A model generated the notes under the pieces. The model searched no databases. It worked only from the letters and a program-made list of their open reading frames with translations, and was not told the origin of the DNA. A stretch of DNA of 64,000 nucleotides from Tenrec ecaudatus (taxonomy: Eukaryota; Chordata; Mammalia; Afrosoricida; Tenrecidae): assembly GCF_050624435.1 (NCBI RefSeq), contig NC_134539.1:122805525-122869524 (forward strand). Direction: 5' to 3'. Below are positions 1 to 11,407 of this stretch, in pieces (position 1 is the first letter of the stretch; each line of letters begins with the position of its first letter). A program made the translations under genes and the position numbers.

Positions 1-44
1 ATGATAAGAGTTGTATGAGCCCATAATAAAATAATTTTTAAAAT
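1..44 (+). mobile_element. LR-A retroposon 3' tail (cut by window edge)
   Basis: It begins inside the conserved end gataagagttgtatgagccc and runs to the aataaaataattttt A-rich tail. The rest of the copy lies outside the window. Confidence 0.8.
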
Positions 45-314
45 ATCTCAAATTTCATCCCGATTATGCTGAAATGCTAATACTGGGAGTTTATGAAATT
101 AGAGTATATTAAAATGATTCACCAACTTAGTTTTAGCATGGCTTATCATTAAATACCATTTTTCTTGGGCAGTTGTGGTCTAAACAACCCCAGATTCTTG
201 CTCTACCTACTATACCACATCACTCATCACTTTTTGAACAAGTTAAGGGAAGTCTACTCAAGGGGCCAAAGTCAACAGAAAAAGGCACACTCCTCTTAAA
301 GTCAACTATTCTAT

Positions 315-445
315 TTCCTTGAAATATCTGGGTCAGATGATCCAGGTTCAAATCCCATTCTGACCCGTTGTTCCCTTGGGCACTACTTACTTATTACTGA
401 GGCTCAATTTCTTCAATTGTTTAAGAAAGTGAGGATTAAGTAAAG
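315..445 (+). repeat. MIR SINE
   Basis: It matches the middle and 3' part of the MIR consensus (ccaggttcaaatccc box B-like, then cccttgggcactacttactt and a ctcaatttcttc block). It is old and diverged. Confidence 0.6.
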
Positions 446-1311
446 ATCTGCAAGCACCCAGCTACATTCATAGCTGAAGAAACCTGTTCCTTCCTTTCTC
501 TCCACTGACTAGCCATTTGTTTACCATCATGTCTCCTTGACAGAAGCATATTAAACTTAAATTTTTTAATGAGTGCTTTAATTTTAGCTAACAAAATTAC
601 TAGGTGTACAAATGTGGTCGTCAGATAAACTTTCAATCTTACAAACCACATCACTATGGTCTACAGCTGTGTGGTCCAATGTCCTAGTAGATACCCACAT
701 ACTGCATTTACATTTAATTTTTAAAACTGAAGACTCAGTCACACAAGTCACATTTCCCATGTTCAATATCATATGCAACTGACAAGTCTATCATTGCAGA
801 AACTCCTACTGAACAGTGACACAGAGCCAAAGTCACATCAAGAGAACAGATCAAAGTTACGAATTTCACTAGACACTAAAATGAAAATGACTGTGATTCT
901 ATACAGTTTCATGCCTTAAATTATTTCCTAATCACAGCAAAGCACAATCGTGAGAATTAACCACACCCTTCAAACTAAGTAAACAGACCCATTAGGAAAA
1001 TTCTGAAAAAACATGGCAAAACTTAAGCTTCTACACTATTTTCAGGGTAGGTGGCAGTATACTTCCAAACGGCATGCATCTTCCAGGTAGTACAGCTAAG
1101 CACAGAGCATACACCCGTAATACATAAGCAAAACCATAGCAAGAACCTCTACCATGCAACTCACAGCACATTCAGAGCTTGCATGCATGAACTCAAGAGA
1201 AAGCAGTTTTCTTTGCAGACCCTCTGCAACTCAGGAACACAGTAGAGTATGTCAAATGGCATAAAAATAATGTGCCAAAAATTGATAATTTTATATACTA
1301 CTATATATTTA

Positions 1312-1675
1312 GCCCTCTGCCATTGAGTCGTTCTGACTCATATGATCCTACAGGTCAGCAGTTCTCAACCTGTGGGCAGCAACCCCTTTGGGGGTTGAAC
1401 CTTTTCACAGGGGTCACTCGATTCATAACAGTAGCAAAATTACAGTTATGAAGTAGCAATGAAAATAATTTCATGGTTGGGGGGATCGTCACCACCACAT
1501 GAGGAACTTATTAAAGAATCAAGGCATTAGGAAGGTTGAGAACCACTGCTATGGGTCATAAACCGTTCCACAGGGTTTCTGAAGCTGTAAATCTTTACCA
1601 AAGTAGCAGCTTCCTCTTTCTCCCTTAAAGCAGATAGAGGTTTGAACTGCCAACCTTGTGGTCAGCATATGCACG
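1312..1675 (-). mobile_element. AfroSINE, split by a SPIN element
   Basis: The reverse orientation shows the AfroSINE 3' end (tgccattgagtcgttctgactcata), then, after a 193-bp SPIN insertion, the middle and tRNA-derived part (gtttgaactgccaaccttgtggtcagc). These tRNA-derived SINEs are specific to Afrotheria. Confidence 0.75.
1356..1548 (+). mobile_element. SPIN non-autonomous hAT element
   Basis: The ends cagcagttctcaacctg and ggttgagaaccactg form terminal inverted repeats, and the interior has the SPIN blocks (aacagtagcaaaattacagt, atgaagtagcaatgaaaat). The flanking 8-bp sites are ctacaggt and ctatgggt, a decayed hAT target-site duplication. It is inserted in an AfroSINE. Confidence 0.9.
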
Positions 1676-4336
1676 CTCCAAGTTTGTATAGCCTAGTATT
1701 TCTTCAGAACCTGCCACTCTGTCAAATGCCTTACTCAAGCACTTAATGTAGGCTCCTTTCAGCCTAAATATCCTTAAAGGCAACAACAAAAATAGTGCAT
1801 CACTTAGAATCTTAACATTCACTTGATGTAGTTCCAAGTCTTGATGACAGACACTTGAGTTAGTCAATGTAGTTAAATGTAGTTAAAGCCTATAAAAATA
1901 ACAGTCCGCCTTTTAAAGTCCCAACAAATGAAAACTTTATACTCAAGTTCCTCATTTCTTATTCCCATAAGCATTTCAGAAAGTTTTCTGCTATGAAGCA
2001 AACTGGCAGAAGCTCAGAAGTTAAAGACCTACAATGATCAATTAAAATAATCCATAGTAGCTTTTTAAAGGGGGTAAAATGAAAAATCAGGATATACATG
2101 AAGAAGTTCCACTGAGTTTTTGGAAAATTCCATGATCTTTTAATTCAGTTCCCTCCTCCCCAATTTTTTTTGAAGCCCCTGCACATTATCCCGGAAGAAG
2201 ATGATGACTTGATGCTTTCTGTAATTAATCATTATCAGGTGGAACACAGGATCACGCTAAGTTTCTCGCTCAAAAAATGGAGTATTTGCAAAGCTGCCTT
2301 ATATTCAAAACTTCAAAAAATTACTTCACTTAACCTAACTTCAAACCATTTAGAATCCAGCCTGTACTAATAATGTGTTTAATATGTGACAAGACTGGAT
2401 TCTATTTTATGTGATCATGTAACAATTCGTGTCTTCTCTCTAATAAAAGTAAAGAGCTACTGTTCAAACCACCAACGGACAAGTAAGAGTTACTAATGGA
2501 CCATGCATTCCTCACAAGGTCAAAATCAACTCGCTGGCAACTGGTATGCCTCAGTTACCAAAGCGAAGCAGCCAGCTGGAACTGCTTGTGAATGGTTTCC
2601 ATACATTTGTCTACTCAAGATTACATTTTGGTCTCACTTTAAAGAAAACCCTGTTTCATTCCTCACACCTAAAGCCTGTATGATTCTAATCCTCCATATT
2701 CATTTATCACCTGATTTAACCGGGGTGACCAGAGCAATTGGGTTAAGAGTGAAAAATAACTTCTCCATGTTCATTTTGTAACTTAACATTTTAAAATTCT
2801 TTGTAAAAAACTGGTTTTATTGCCAGGGTGAAGTCCTTTCGTTGTTTGTTTGTTTGTTTGTGGGGGTAATAAGACTACAAATGACTTTAGGAAATACACT
2901 ATTGAACTAGTTTTACAAAGATTTATTTTTCGATCCAGTAAGCATTAAAGAAAAGCACTTCTTGTTGGTGCAAGCCAAACTGGTTAATAGCTGTAATGAA
3001 ATATGAAACGGTTACAGCCTGAATATCACATCTTTTCATGAGCAAGAACCCTTCCTAAGGGGACAGTGCTTTATATGGACAACGAAAACAATCCAATACA
3101 GTACAAATTAGTGTTATGTATATACCAGTGGATATTCCATTATTTCTGAAACCAGCTCTTCAGAAGATTGAATTGAGGCAGACAGCTTTTAAAGTGGGTA
3201 ATTTGGATAGAAAACAAGTTAGTATGAATGAATGTTTTCAATCTAGGTGAAAACCAGGTAAGATTGGTGAAGCGGAAAAACCAGAGGCGCGAGAGGTTTA
3301 ATTCAGTCAAGCCCTCCAATGGTCACCTGCCTAGCCAGACCATGGCATGTTGCCAGATAAGACAACAGTATGCTGACTCCAATTTAAGATATGGTAAGGG
3401 TTCTAGAACCTACTAAAAGGAAGCCAATAACCCTGGATATGTCAAAGCAGGTGTGCCCTATCCCTAGGGTTCTCTTTGAATTCCAAGCGATCCTGAAGGA
3501 GTTACTCCCACCAAGCGTACAATTTGCTAGACTCCAGGAGACCTGCAAAATACGTAACCTCTGAATACCTCCTCTTCCCAACTCCTAGAACCAAAGGGCC
3601 TAGAGCCACATCATCCCTAGCGAAATCAAGAAAGAATTCCCAGGGACCTTGACCCCACGCACCCTGAGACTGACACCGCCCAGAGAAAAGACATTCCCTC
3701 ATCCCACACTCCTCCAGTGACCTTCCGTTCCTACAGCCTCGGGGAAGGCGAGCGACAACGCCGCCGTCCCCCCACCCTGGGGGAAGGTGCCTTTCCCAGT
3801 GAGAGCCGCAGAGGGAGGAAGGAAAAGGGTTGCTCCTCCCCAACCCACCCGCCCCACAACTCCAGGGCGCAAACACGAAGGGGGCGAGGGAGGAGATGAC
3901 AGCCCCGTAAGGGCCCAGGGGGTGAGAGAATCCTTGCTCCAGAAAAAAAAAACCCAAAAAACACCGACAGAACCTCCCCCAACTCAGCTACCCAAATGAA
4001 TGAAGTGAATAAAACGGGGCGGGGGGGTGATTAGTACGCGTAGTTCTAGCCATCCAGGAAGCAAGGTGGAGAGTCACGGAGAACCAGGCCTAGCTAGCCT
4101 CGCCGGTCTTTGCACTCCGACTCGTCCTTTTCCATTCAAACCCCACGGAAGGTTTCTTTTTTCCGCGTTCAGCTTTCCCAGATAGCGCCCCCCCCACTTC
4201 CATCTACCTCGCGCACCGACACCGCCCCCCACCCCCACCCCGCGACACCGCTCCTTCTGCTCGGGCCTACACTCCAGCTTCGTCCTTCCTTCCCACTGCC
4301 GCGTCCACACCCTCGCCAGCCCGAACCCAGCCGCAC

Positions 4337-4378
4337 CTGGAGATGCTCCTGAAAGCGAATCGGCAGAATCTGGGCCAT
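4337..4378 (-). CDS. CLTC: Clathrin heavy chain 1, coding exon 1
   Basis: Clathrin heavy chain forms the legs of the clathrin triskelion that coats endocytic and trans-Golgi vesicles. Reading the minus strand from the ATG at 4,378-4,376 gives MAQILPIRFQEHLQ, the exact start of vertebrate clathrin heavy chain and the first strand of its N-terminal beta-propeller. It is followed at once by a GT donor (4,336-4,335, gtgcgg), so the exon ends in phase 0 as known for CLTC. The ATG lies in a good Kozak context (gcgccATGG). The rest of the roughly 1,675-residue protein is not here: no exon 2 (expected to start LQNLGIN) was seen in 1-4,336, in keeping with the long first intron of the mammalian gene. 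The exon sits in a CpG island, and DHX40 lies upstream on the same strand, matching human synteny. Identity is near certain; only 14 of the residues are seen. Confidence 0.96.
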
Positions 4379-4917
4379 GGCGCTGTCGGGGGGTAAGGTC
4401 TCCTCCTGTCACTGGGGCTGCGGGGCAGCGGCCGCCCGGGCTCTCCGAGGGAGAGGAGGAGAAGGGGGAGGGGGAAGGCTGGGCTCGGCAGGATACTCTC
4501 CGGGGACGCAGGCACTGGCAGGCGGACGAACGAGCTCGGGCCGGGGGCGGAGGCTCCAGGGGCCGGGAGAGCCGCAATGGCGGAACCGGGCGCAGCGCAG
4601 ACTCCGGAAACGGCTGAGCCCTGCGGAGGGATCCGCGCCTTAGAACTCCGCCCAGGTCGTCTCACCCCCTCCGCCTTATGTACCCCTCCACGAGGGCCGC
4701 GGGACTGCGGGGCGCAGGAATTTGGGGCGCAATGCGCTGAGAGCCTGGATCCCTGCTGAGACGCTGGTGTTAATGTAAGCACCGGAGGGACTACTTTTTT
4801 AGACTCATCACTTTATCCAGCCTCTTGCCATTCCCTACCCCCTCTCTTTTTTTTTTTTTCAATTTGCCACATCATGCGACTAGGGGCGACCTACGTAATT
4901 TCCGTGGGTGGCTCAAG

Positions 4918-4945
4918 CCCCGCCCCCGTGCTTCCGGGTGCACGT
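4918..4945. promoter_or_regulatory. Clustered SP1, ETS and E-box motifs upstream of CLTC
   Basis: Within 28 bases lie a GC box (cccgcccccg), an ETS-type CTTCCGG and a palindromic E-box CACGTG. The cluster is about 550 bp upstream of the CLTC start codon, at the far side of the CpG island. It could be an upstream CLTC element or the core of a divergent or alternative promoter. Sequence alone cannot decide. Confidence 0.45.
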
Positions 4946-7719
4946 GATGCTGGTGGGGAAGGGTCGGCTGGTTGCTGCCGGGATGGGGAGCGGGTTTGGG
5001 GGAGATGCAGAGGGAGTCCCCTGGGAATGCGGTGGTGGCTGGGCCGCCTTGAGGAATGGAGGCCGGTGGTCGTGGCCAACTGCAGCTGGGCCCCTGAGGA
5101 AGACGAGGCGTGGGTGGATGGGCGCAGCCTGCCGCCCTCTCCGTGACTCAGGAAAACTGCCTGCACCCTGCAGCGCGCTCCCTCCTCCCCCGCCCAGTTT
5201 CATGCCGTGGGTGGTTTCTTCCCGCCCCGGGAGCGGGGCGACGACCGGGGTTTAAATCCACCCAGCCCTAGCACACGCTCTCCTGGCGAAGGGAGAACCT
5301 GCCGCGCGAATCCGACGAGAACCAGCGTTCTCCTCGGGTGTTACTTAAATGATTGGCTCAAAGGACACCGAAGGCCATTTCTGAGGTCCCTCCAGCTGGC
5401 CTTGTGACCGCCTTCCTTAAGGTTCCTGCGGACATTTTGGAGGACATCTATCCGCCTAGTTTAGCCATCAGTTTGTGTAGCGTGTGAACATCACAAATGG
5501 GCCAAGAGGTCGGATCAAAATTATAGCAAGAATTTTTTAGCCAAGAAATAACCTGAGCCTCAGATTTAGATGGTTCACTGAAGGATGCTTGGAAGAGTCT
5601 TCCTTGGTACCCGCAAGGAGGGAAGGGATGAATTGTAGGCATATGTTTATTTCAGCGGGACCACTTCAGTGTCCGCAGGTTAACAGTATTGGGGAATATA
5701 AACGCCTCAAAGCTGCAGCATCGTGCCTTCCAACAGTATCAAAGTATCGACAGCATTCATTATCGGTTCATGATAACCTCTGGACTTTATTACTAAAATA
5801 TAAGCTGTAACAGTGCTCTATAATAGAAGCAAAACAGTAGAAGTCTAAAGATTCAGTTCTGTGGTTTGTCATTTTAGTAAGAGGATTTTGGTTTTTTCCA
5901 GAACTATCTGAGGAAAAACTCGAGTACGCAGCAATTATTTCCAGTACTCTTAAGTTAAACATAAAACTCTATAAAATAGGTTGATTGTTAGCAGTTTTAC
6001 CCAGTGTGAAAAGTTTTCTTAATCATTTGAGTTGCTTTTCCCCAGCATACAGCATGTCTCACTGAGGATGAAAGAATCTTTGCGAGATAAAGGCGATCAG
6101 AGTGTTCTGCAAAGCAGCAGCCTAGCCTCTGTTATAAGAGGAAATATTGATGCTTGCCAAAATTTTGTTTTTTTAAACCAAATACTTAAAGATGTTATGT
6201 ATTCTGCAGCATTAAAAGGGGCCTTTCTAAAAGGAATCTTAATAGCTATTTCAAATCCTTTTTGAAAGGCTCTTAACTAATATTATTGAATTATTAAATT
6301 GTATATGTGAAATATATGCCAATAAAACTTTAATATTAAAAAAACCCTTTCTCGAATAATGCAAATTCTCAGAAATCTAGGGGATTTACTGTTTTATTAC
6401 AGTCAAATGCACTAACCGAAGTTATATTTCAGTTGCAGAGTCTTGAATCCAAGAGCTACCTCTGTGTTATGAATCGGTTACCAAGTCTCCTTTGTTAATG
6501 ACTGCTTTGTATTTTCGTGCAGACCCTGTAATTTTAAGACGATTTAGAATCTCCAAAGCTTTTGTTTTTATCTTGGATAATTGGTATCTGGAATATCGAC
6601 CCCAAATGTGCTGCTCCTCCGTTAAAGTGACTGCTGTGTCATCATTTACAGAAACTAATGAGTGTATTCTTTTCAGAAGTAATTGAGGAAGCAAAAAAGG
6701 GATTACAGTATTCTTACTCAAAATGAACACTAAAAAGAGTAAGTAGAAATTTGTGCAAGAGTAAAATAAGTACAGATGGTAAACAGACCAAAACAAAACC
6801 TATGCCTTTTAAATATCAATAAAATATAGGGTGGGTAATAAAGTAATAAGAGATGCTTCTTAGGCTGTTCTGTCTAATGGTACAGAGGCAGGAAAAAGAT
6901 TGGCAATTCCAACTTTCGAAGCTCCAAAGGCAGAGGCACTGTTAACAGTTACCTGAGCAATTTCATACCAGGAAGGTATTGTTTTCAGGCACTATCTGAG
7001 AATAACAATAAACCAGAAAACAAACTCTCCTCCCCAGAAAACACAAGCTCCCCCTATCCACCCACTCTGACATGGTCTTTTAATACAACTATTGCTCGGT
7101 TCTGACACACATGACAAATATGGCTGCTTTTGTATCCTAGAGCTACTTCAATCATGTTTCAATGGGGGACAGATCTTGCATTTAAAGAACAAAATGAAGT
7201 CTGAAGGTGCAAGATCAGCACTGTAGGGTGGATGGGCTAAAATTTCCCCTCCAAATTCTCATAGGACAGCCCTTGATACCCTTGAATAATAAGCAGGTGA
7301 GTTGTGATGAGAAAAAAATTACTTGGCATAATTTCCCTGAACTTTTTTTTCACCAATGGGGTTTTCATTTTTCTTTAAACTTCACAATAGGTCCCTGTGC
7401 CCTATGATGTCCTTTGAGAAAATCTATCAGGATTATTTCTTTTGAAAACCAAAAACTGTCACCATAACCTGAGCTGAAAGTTATGCCTTGTGTTTAACTG
7501 GTTCAACAGATCTTGGAATCTCCTGTTTTATTGGACCCCCTCCCCAACTTCCTCCAAGGTACCCTAATGAGATTAAGTGTATTACACCTTTGTGTGTATG
7601 TAATGTACCCATATAAAATGACACCATTTTTAGGTTTCAAAAATGTGTATGTTTACATGTGTCATTGTGTATGACCATCTGCATATTGAGATTGACCCAT
7701 GGTGGCATTACATCAGTTT

Positions 7720-7917
7720 CAGGAGTCCTGAGGCATAGTGGTTATGAAGTGGGCCACGATCTAAAACCTCAACAGTCGGAAACCACCACCGCCTCAGAGG
7801 AGAAAGATGAGACTTTCTACTCCCACAAAGAGTTAGTCTTGGAAACCCACAGGGGCAATTCTACCCTGCCCTATACGATTGCCATGAGTTGGAATCGACT
7901 CATTAGTTTGGTTTTAT
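7720..7917 (+). mobile_element. AfroSINE
   Basis: tRNA-derived head (ggcatagtggttatgaagtggg), the gagaaagatgagactttctactccca block, and the gttggaatcgactcattagtttggtttt tail. Confidence 0.8.
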
Positions 7918-8337
7918 CAATATTAACCGTTTAGTATTCGTGAAAATTTACCTATTTTCTTATAGATGAGCATTTAGTTTTTTGCCATTACATAAATGTT
8001 GCAAAGAATATTCTTGTGTGTACTTTGCATACTTTCACAAATTTCTGAACTATATCTAAATACAGAATTGCTAAATCAGAGACTGCAGCGTGACAACACA
8101 GCCACTTTGCTCTCCAGAGGTTAAACTAGCCCAGCTGGTTCTCCATATCCACTGCTCTACAGCCTAACCAGTACTGATTGTCACGCCTTTACCAGGCTGG
8201 CACATCAACATAGAAAACAAACATTAAATAGGGTCATAATTTGCAAAACCATGTAACATGATCTTTGTGTAAAAATATTCTATAACATATAAAATGCTAT
8301 CAGATTGTATTGCCCATTCAAGATTTCTTCTGTTAAC

Positions 8338-9546
8338 CCAGCAGTTCTCAATCTGTGGGTCACGACCCCTATGGGGTTCAAACGACCCTTTCACAGGGGT
8401 CACCTAAGACCATCAGAACACATTTCCAATGATTTGGGAACTGAGACACTGCTCCTCTATGTCTCCAGGCAGGTCCACCCACATGCAGATACGCCCACAT
8501 ATGAGTACTGGTGTGAAGACTGTTACCCATGCCACACCATGCTTCAAGACAAAATTTCATTTACTTGTCATTAGAAATAAATATTTCACAATATATAATT
8601 ACATATTGTTTTTGTGATTCATCACAATGCTTTATTGATGTTCAGTTTGTAACAATGAAAATACAGCTTGCAGATCAGTGTGGGAAACAGAAGGATTTCT
8701 CCCAAGTTGTCACCTCCAAATATATGCCAAACTTAGCTGCTTGCAAATGACTGTAGACTTGGAGGTCATCAGAAGTAGATCAGGGGTTATTCTCCCTGAG
8801 AGCAGCCATTTAGAGCAACCAGTCACCACTGTTTATCCCACAAGTAGGGCCCATTCCCTTCTGATAAGGATAGTCGTCATCTGTTTCCTTGTAGGAGACC
8901 TCTCCAGAGAGCCCATGCTCACCCAAGGGTGACCAAGGTTAGGCCACCATCATGAGTCTAGGGTTCACCCATCTTGTCACATGTATACCTCTATTCTCTT
9001 CCATTCCTATGTGCACACCCCTTCCTGTTACGCCTATGCCCATTGCACATCCTTCCTATAATGTGTATGCCTAGTGTACTGCCCCTTCCTGTGAGGGGTG
9101 GTTACCTGAAGTCATGCCCCCCGAAGTAGATATAACCATTGGTTAGCAATAAAAGGGGTACTCGAGCATCCTGCCCAGGTCCCTGCCCCACCTCTCTCCT
9201 CGGCCCATACTGTGCGCGGACCTGGCCAGTAAGATCATGGCCATCCAGGAGGTGAGCGTGCTATCGTGAAATGTGTCTGACTTATTTATTTGACTCTCTC
9301 TCCTATATCTCATGCGCTCTATGACTTTATTATAATCTTTATGTATTTCAACTATACAATTGTGTCTATAGAACCCGCGATTAGTGGGGAGGGGAGCTGG
9401 CACTCCTTCCAACCACATATCAGATTCATAACGGTAGCAAAATTACAGTTACGAAGTAGCAATGAAAATAATGTTATGGTTGGGGGTCACCACAATATGA
9501 GGAACTGTATTAAAGGGTCATGGCATGAGGAAGGTTGAGAACCATT
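8338..9546 (+). mobile_element. Long SPIN hAT copy (about 1.2 kb) with intact target-site duplication
   Basis: SPIN termini (cagcagttctcaatctgtgg at the left, ggttgagaaccatt at the right) are flanked by a perfect 8-bp duplication, CTGTTAAC, at 8,330-8,337 and 9,547-9,554. Unlike the roughly 190-bp SPIN copies here, it keeps internal sequence (aagaccatcagaacac, gggaactgagacactgctcctc), with the sequence from about 8,760 to 9,415 unassigned. There is no transposase ORF. The interior near 8,930-9,415 may be a later insertion. Confidence 0.85.
8930..9415 (+). repeat. Possible solo LTR or other insertion inside SPIN
   Basis: CT-rich sequence with aataaaagg (about 9,151-9,159) followed by a C-rich block resembles the R/U5 part of a retroviral LTR. 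No primer-binding site, coding region or clean target duplication was found, so this is only a suggestion. It could equally be SPIN interior. Confidence 0.25.
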
Positions 9547-10021
9547 CTGTTAACTGGTCACATTTATTGCCCACTTTTAGGTTTTGTATTTTGTATCAAC
9601 ATATAGGAGTTCTTTTTACATTTTAGATGTTATTGTAGGATTTCTTTACATTTTTTAAGCATTTGAAGTAATTATTTTGCAAATGTTTTTAAAGATAATC
9701 TAGTTTATTAATCCTTTATGATTTTGCCTTGGAAAGTACTAAGAAAGCTTTACTACCTTAAAGGCATGAAAGCATTTTAATTTTCTTCACAACATTTTAC
9801 AGCTCTGCTGTTTCACATTTAGATCTTTATCTGCCTAGACTTTAATTTCATATTTACTACAAGAAAAACTATTTTTAAGCACTAGGCAGTCACATAACAC
9901 ACACAGAGGGAAAATTAACACATAGCAAACTAACATAGGGTCATAATTAGTTAAATAATCCATCTGTCATGTACCAGAGCCACGGGACTCACTGGGCGCC
10001 CTATTGGTCTGTTTATATATT

Positions 10022-10185
10022 CCTAGGCCAGTCCTGGTGGCACAATGGTTTAGCTAAGTACACAGCTGCTAATCCAAAGATTGTCAGTTTGGACCTACCG
10101 ATGATTTTTAGGAAGAAGAAAACTAGCAATCTGATCCCATAAAGATTATAGGCTAGGAAACCTGTAGAGACAGTACTGCTCTAAA
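10022..10185 (+). mobile_element. AfroSINE, diverged
   Basis: Head tcctggtggcacaatggttt, then ctgctaatccaaagattgtcag and the ggaaacctgtagagacagtactgctct block; the 3' tail is short. Confidence 0.75.
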
Positions 10186-10477
10186 ATAAGGTCAGTGTGT
10201 CAGAAGTGACTTAAAGGTACAAAACAAAAATAACATGCCATTTCTACACTTAATTACTATGAGTTTTATAATTGTTGATACTAGATTGAGTGTACTCAAC
10301 TTTTCTTGAAAAATTGTTTTAGCCCCTTTGCATATACCTATGAATTTTATGATCAGCTTGTCAATTTCCACCACTGTTGAGATTTTGGTTAGAATGAGTT
10401 TACAATAAATATGGAGACAAATGACATCCTACAATATTCTTACTATCCATTAAGATATTGCTTTCCTTTTGTTCCTG

Positions 10478-10895
10478 TATTAGTCTGGGTAGACTTGAGA
10501 AACAAATCCAGAGATACTCATGTAATTGTATATTAAGAAAACAGCCCAGCCCAGTCTAGATCAAGTCTATAAATCTGTTATTACTCCATATGCTGATACT
10601 AGTCCATAAATTCCTCTTTAGACACACACAACCATACAATAATGATCAATGCAGGAAGATCACAGGCCAGTGGGTGGGAAAATCTTGTGGATCCAGTGGT
10701 GGAGGACATATCTCAGCTCTGGTGTGGGTCTCCACGTGGCTCCTCCAGCTCCAGGGTTCTAGCGTAGCTCCATGTGTCATGTCATCAGGATTACGAATCA
10801 GAGAGTGTGTGTGTCCCACCTCCAGTGAGATATTTATCTTGGTAGAGCCTCCAAATGAGGTCATCAAGGAGCAACCTGATTGACAGGCTAAACTC
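10478..10895 (+). repeat. LTR-like afrotherian repeat
   Basis: It begins gtattagtctgggtagac and contains cagcccagcccagtctaga, a run of aggaagatcacaggccagtg and ccacgtggctcctcc, and ends with aggctaaactc. A related copy is at 34,352-34,940. The structure (no ORF, no A-tail) suggests an LTR, but the family is not named with confidence. Confidence 0.45.
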
Positions 10896-11407
10896 TCAAT
10901 AGTCTCAAATGGGCACTAAATAGTTTCATAATTTTCTTCCAATTGACTTGTCTTACTAGATTTATTGTTATATATGTAATTTTGCTATTGAAAATATGTT
11001 TAAAATGTTTCCTAATTCTATTTTTGTGATATTAATTTTGTATCTAGCAGTCATACTAGACTAGTTATAATACTGGTGGGGGGAATACAATTTTGCTTAT
11101 TCCTTTTCATCCTTTTTTATTTTACCTATGAACTTATAAGGTCTTCTCATACAGTGATGTCAGAGACTGAAAAGAAATGACTCCAATATTTAGTTATCAG
11201 TGATAAGTGCCTCTCTACCAACCGAGATTTTTAAAATAGCCTCTGAAGTACCTACTCTTGCACCTTCTATAATGTAAAAAGTTAAAATAAAGATTTCCTT
11301 GGTTATGCAACAAGATGTTATTAGAAAAATTCTTTACCTAAATCTAAAACAACCAGGTTTAAAATAGCACTGAGATACATGTCTCAAGGTAACATGAAAA
11401 CACTGTA

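Larger units (their letters stand above)
1..4336 (-). other. CLTC: CLTC intron 1 (5' part)
   Basis: The intron begins at the GT donor at 4,336 and runs off the left edge of the window. Apart from an LR-A tail at 1-44, a MIR at about 315-445 and an AfroSINE/SPIN nest at 1,312-1,675, nothing recognisable was found in 446-1,311 or 1,676-3,700. A short (gttt)n tract lies near 2,840-2,860. Confidence 0.8.
3700..5330 (-). promoter_or_regulatory. CLTC: CpG island and promoter of CLTC
   Basis: This stretch is strikingly rich in G, C and CpG compared with the AT-rich flanks and covers CLTC exon 1, its 5' UTR (upstream of 4,378) and the start of intron 1. No TATA box is obvious, as expected for a housekeeping CpG-island promoter. 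An AATGGCGG motif at about 4,576-4,583 (YY1-like) and GC boxes lie within 250 bp of the ATG, so transcription probably starts around 4,500-4,650. That position is inferred. Many open frames on both strands here are products of GC-rich sequence and not genes. Confidence 0.85.

Noticed and set aside
3502-5255. Many overlapping long open frames on both strands around the CpG island
   Set aside because: They arise from GC-rich, stop-poor sequence. Only the 14 codons of CLTC exon 1 match a protein and end at a splice donor.
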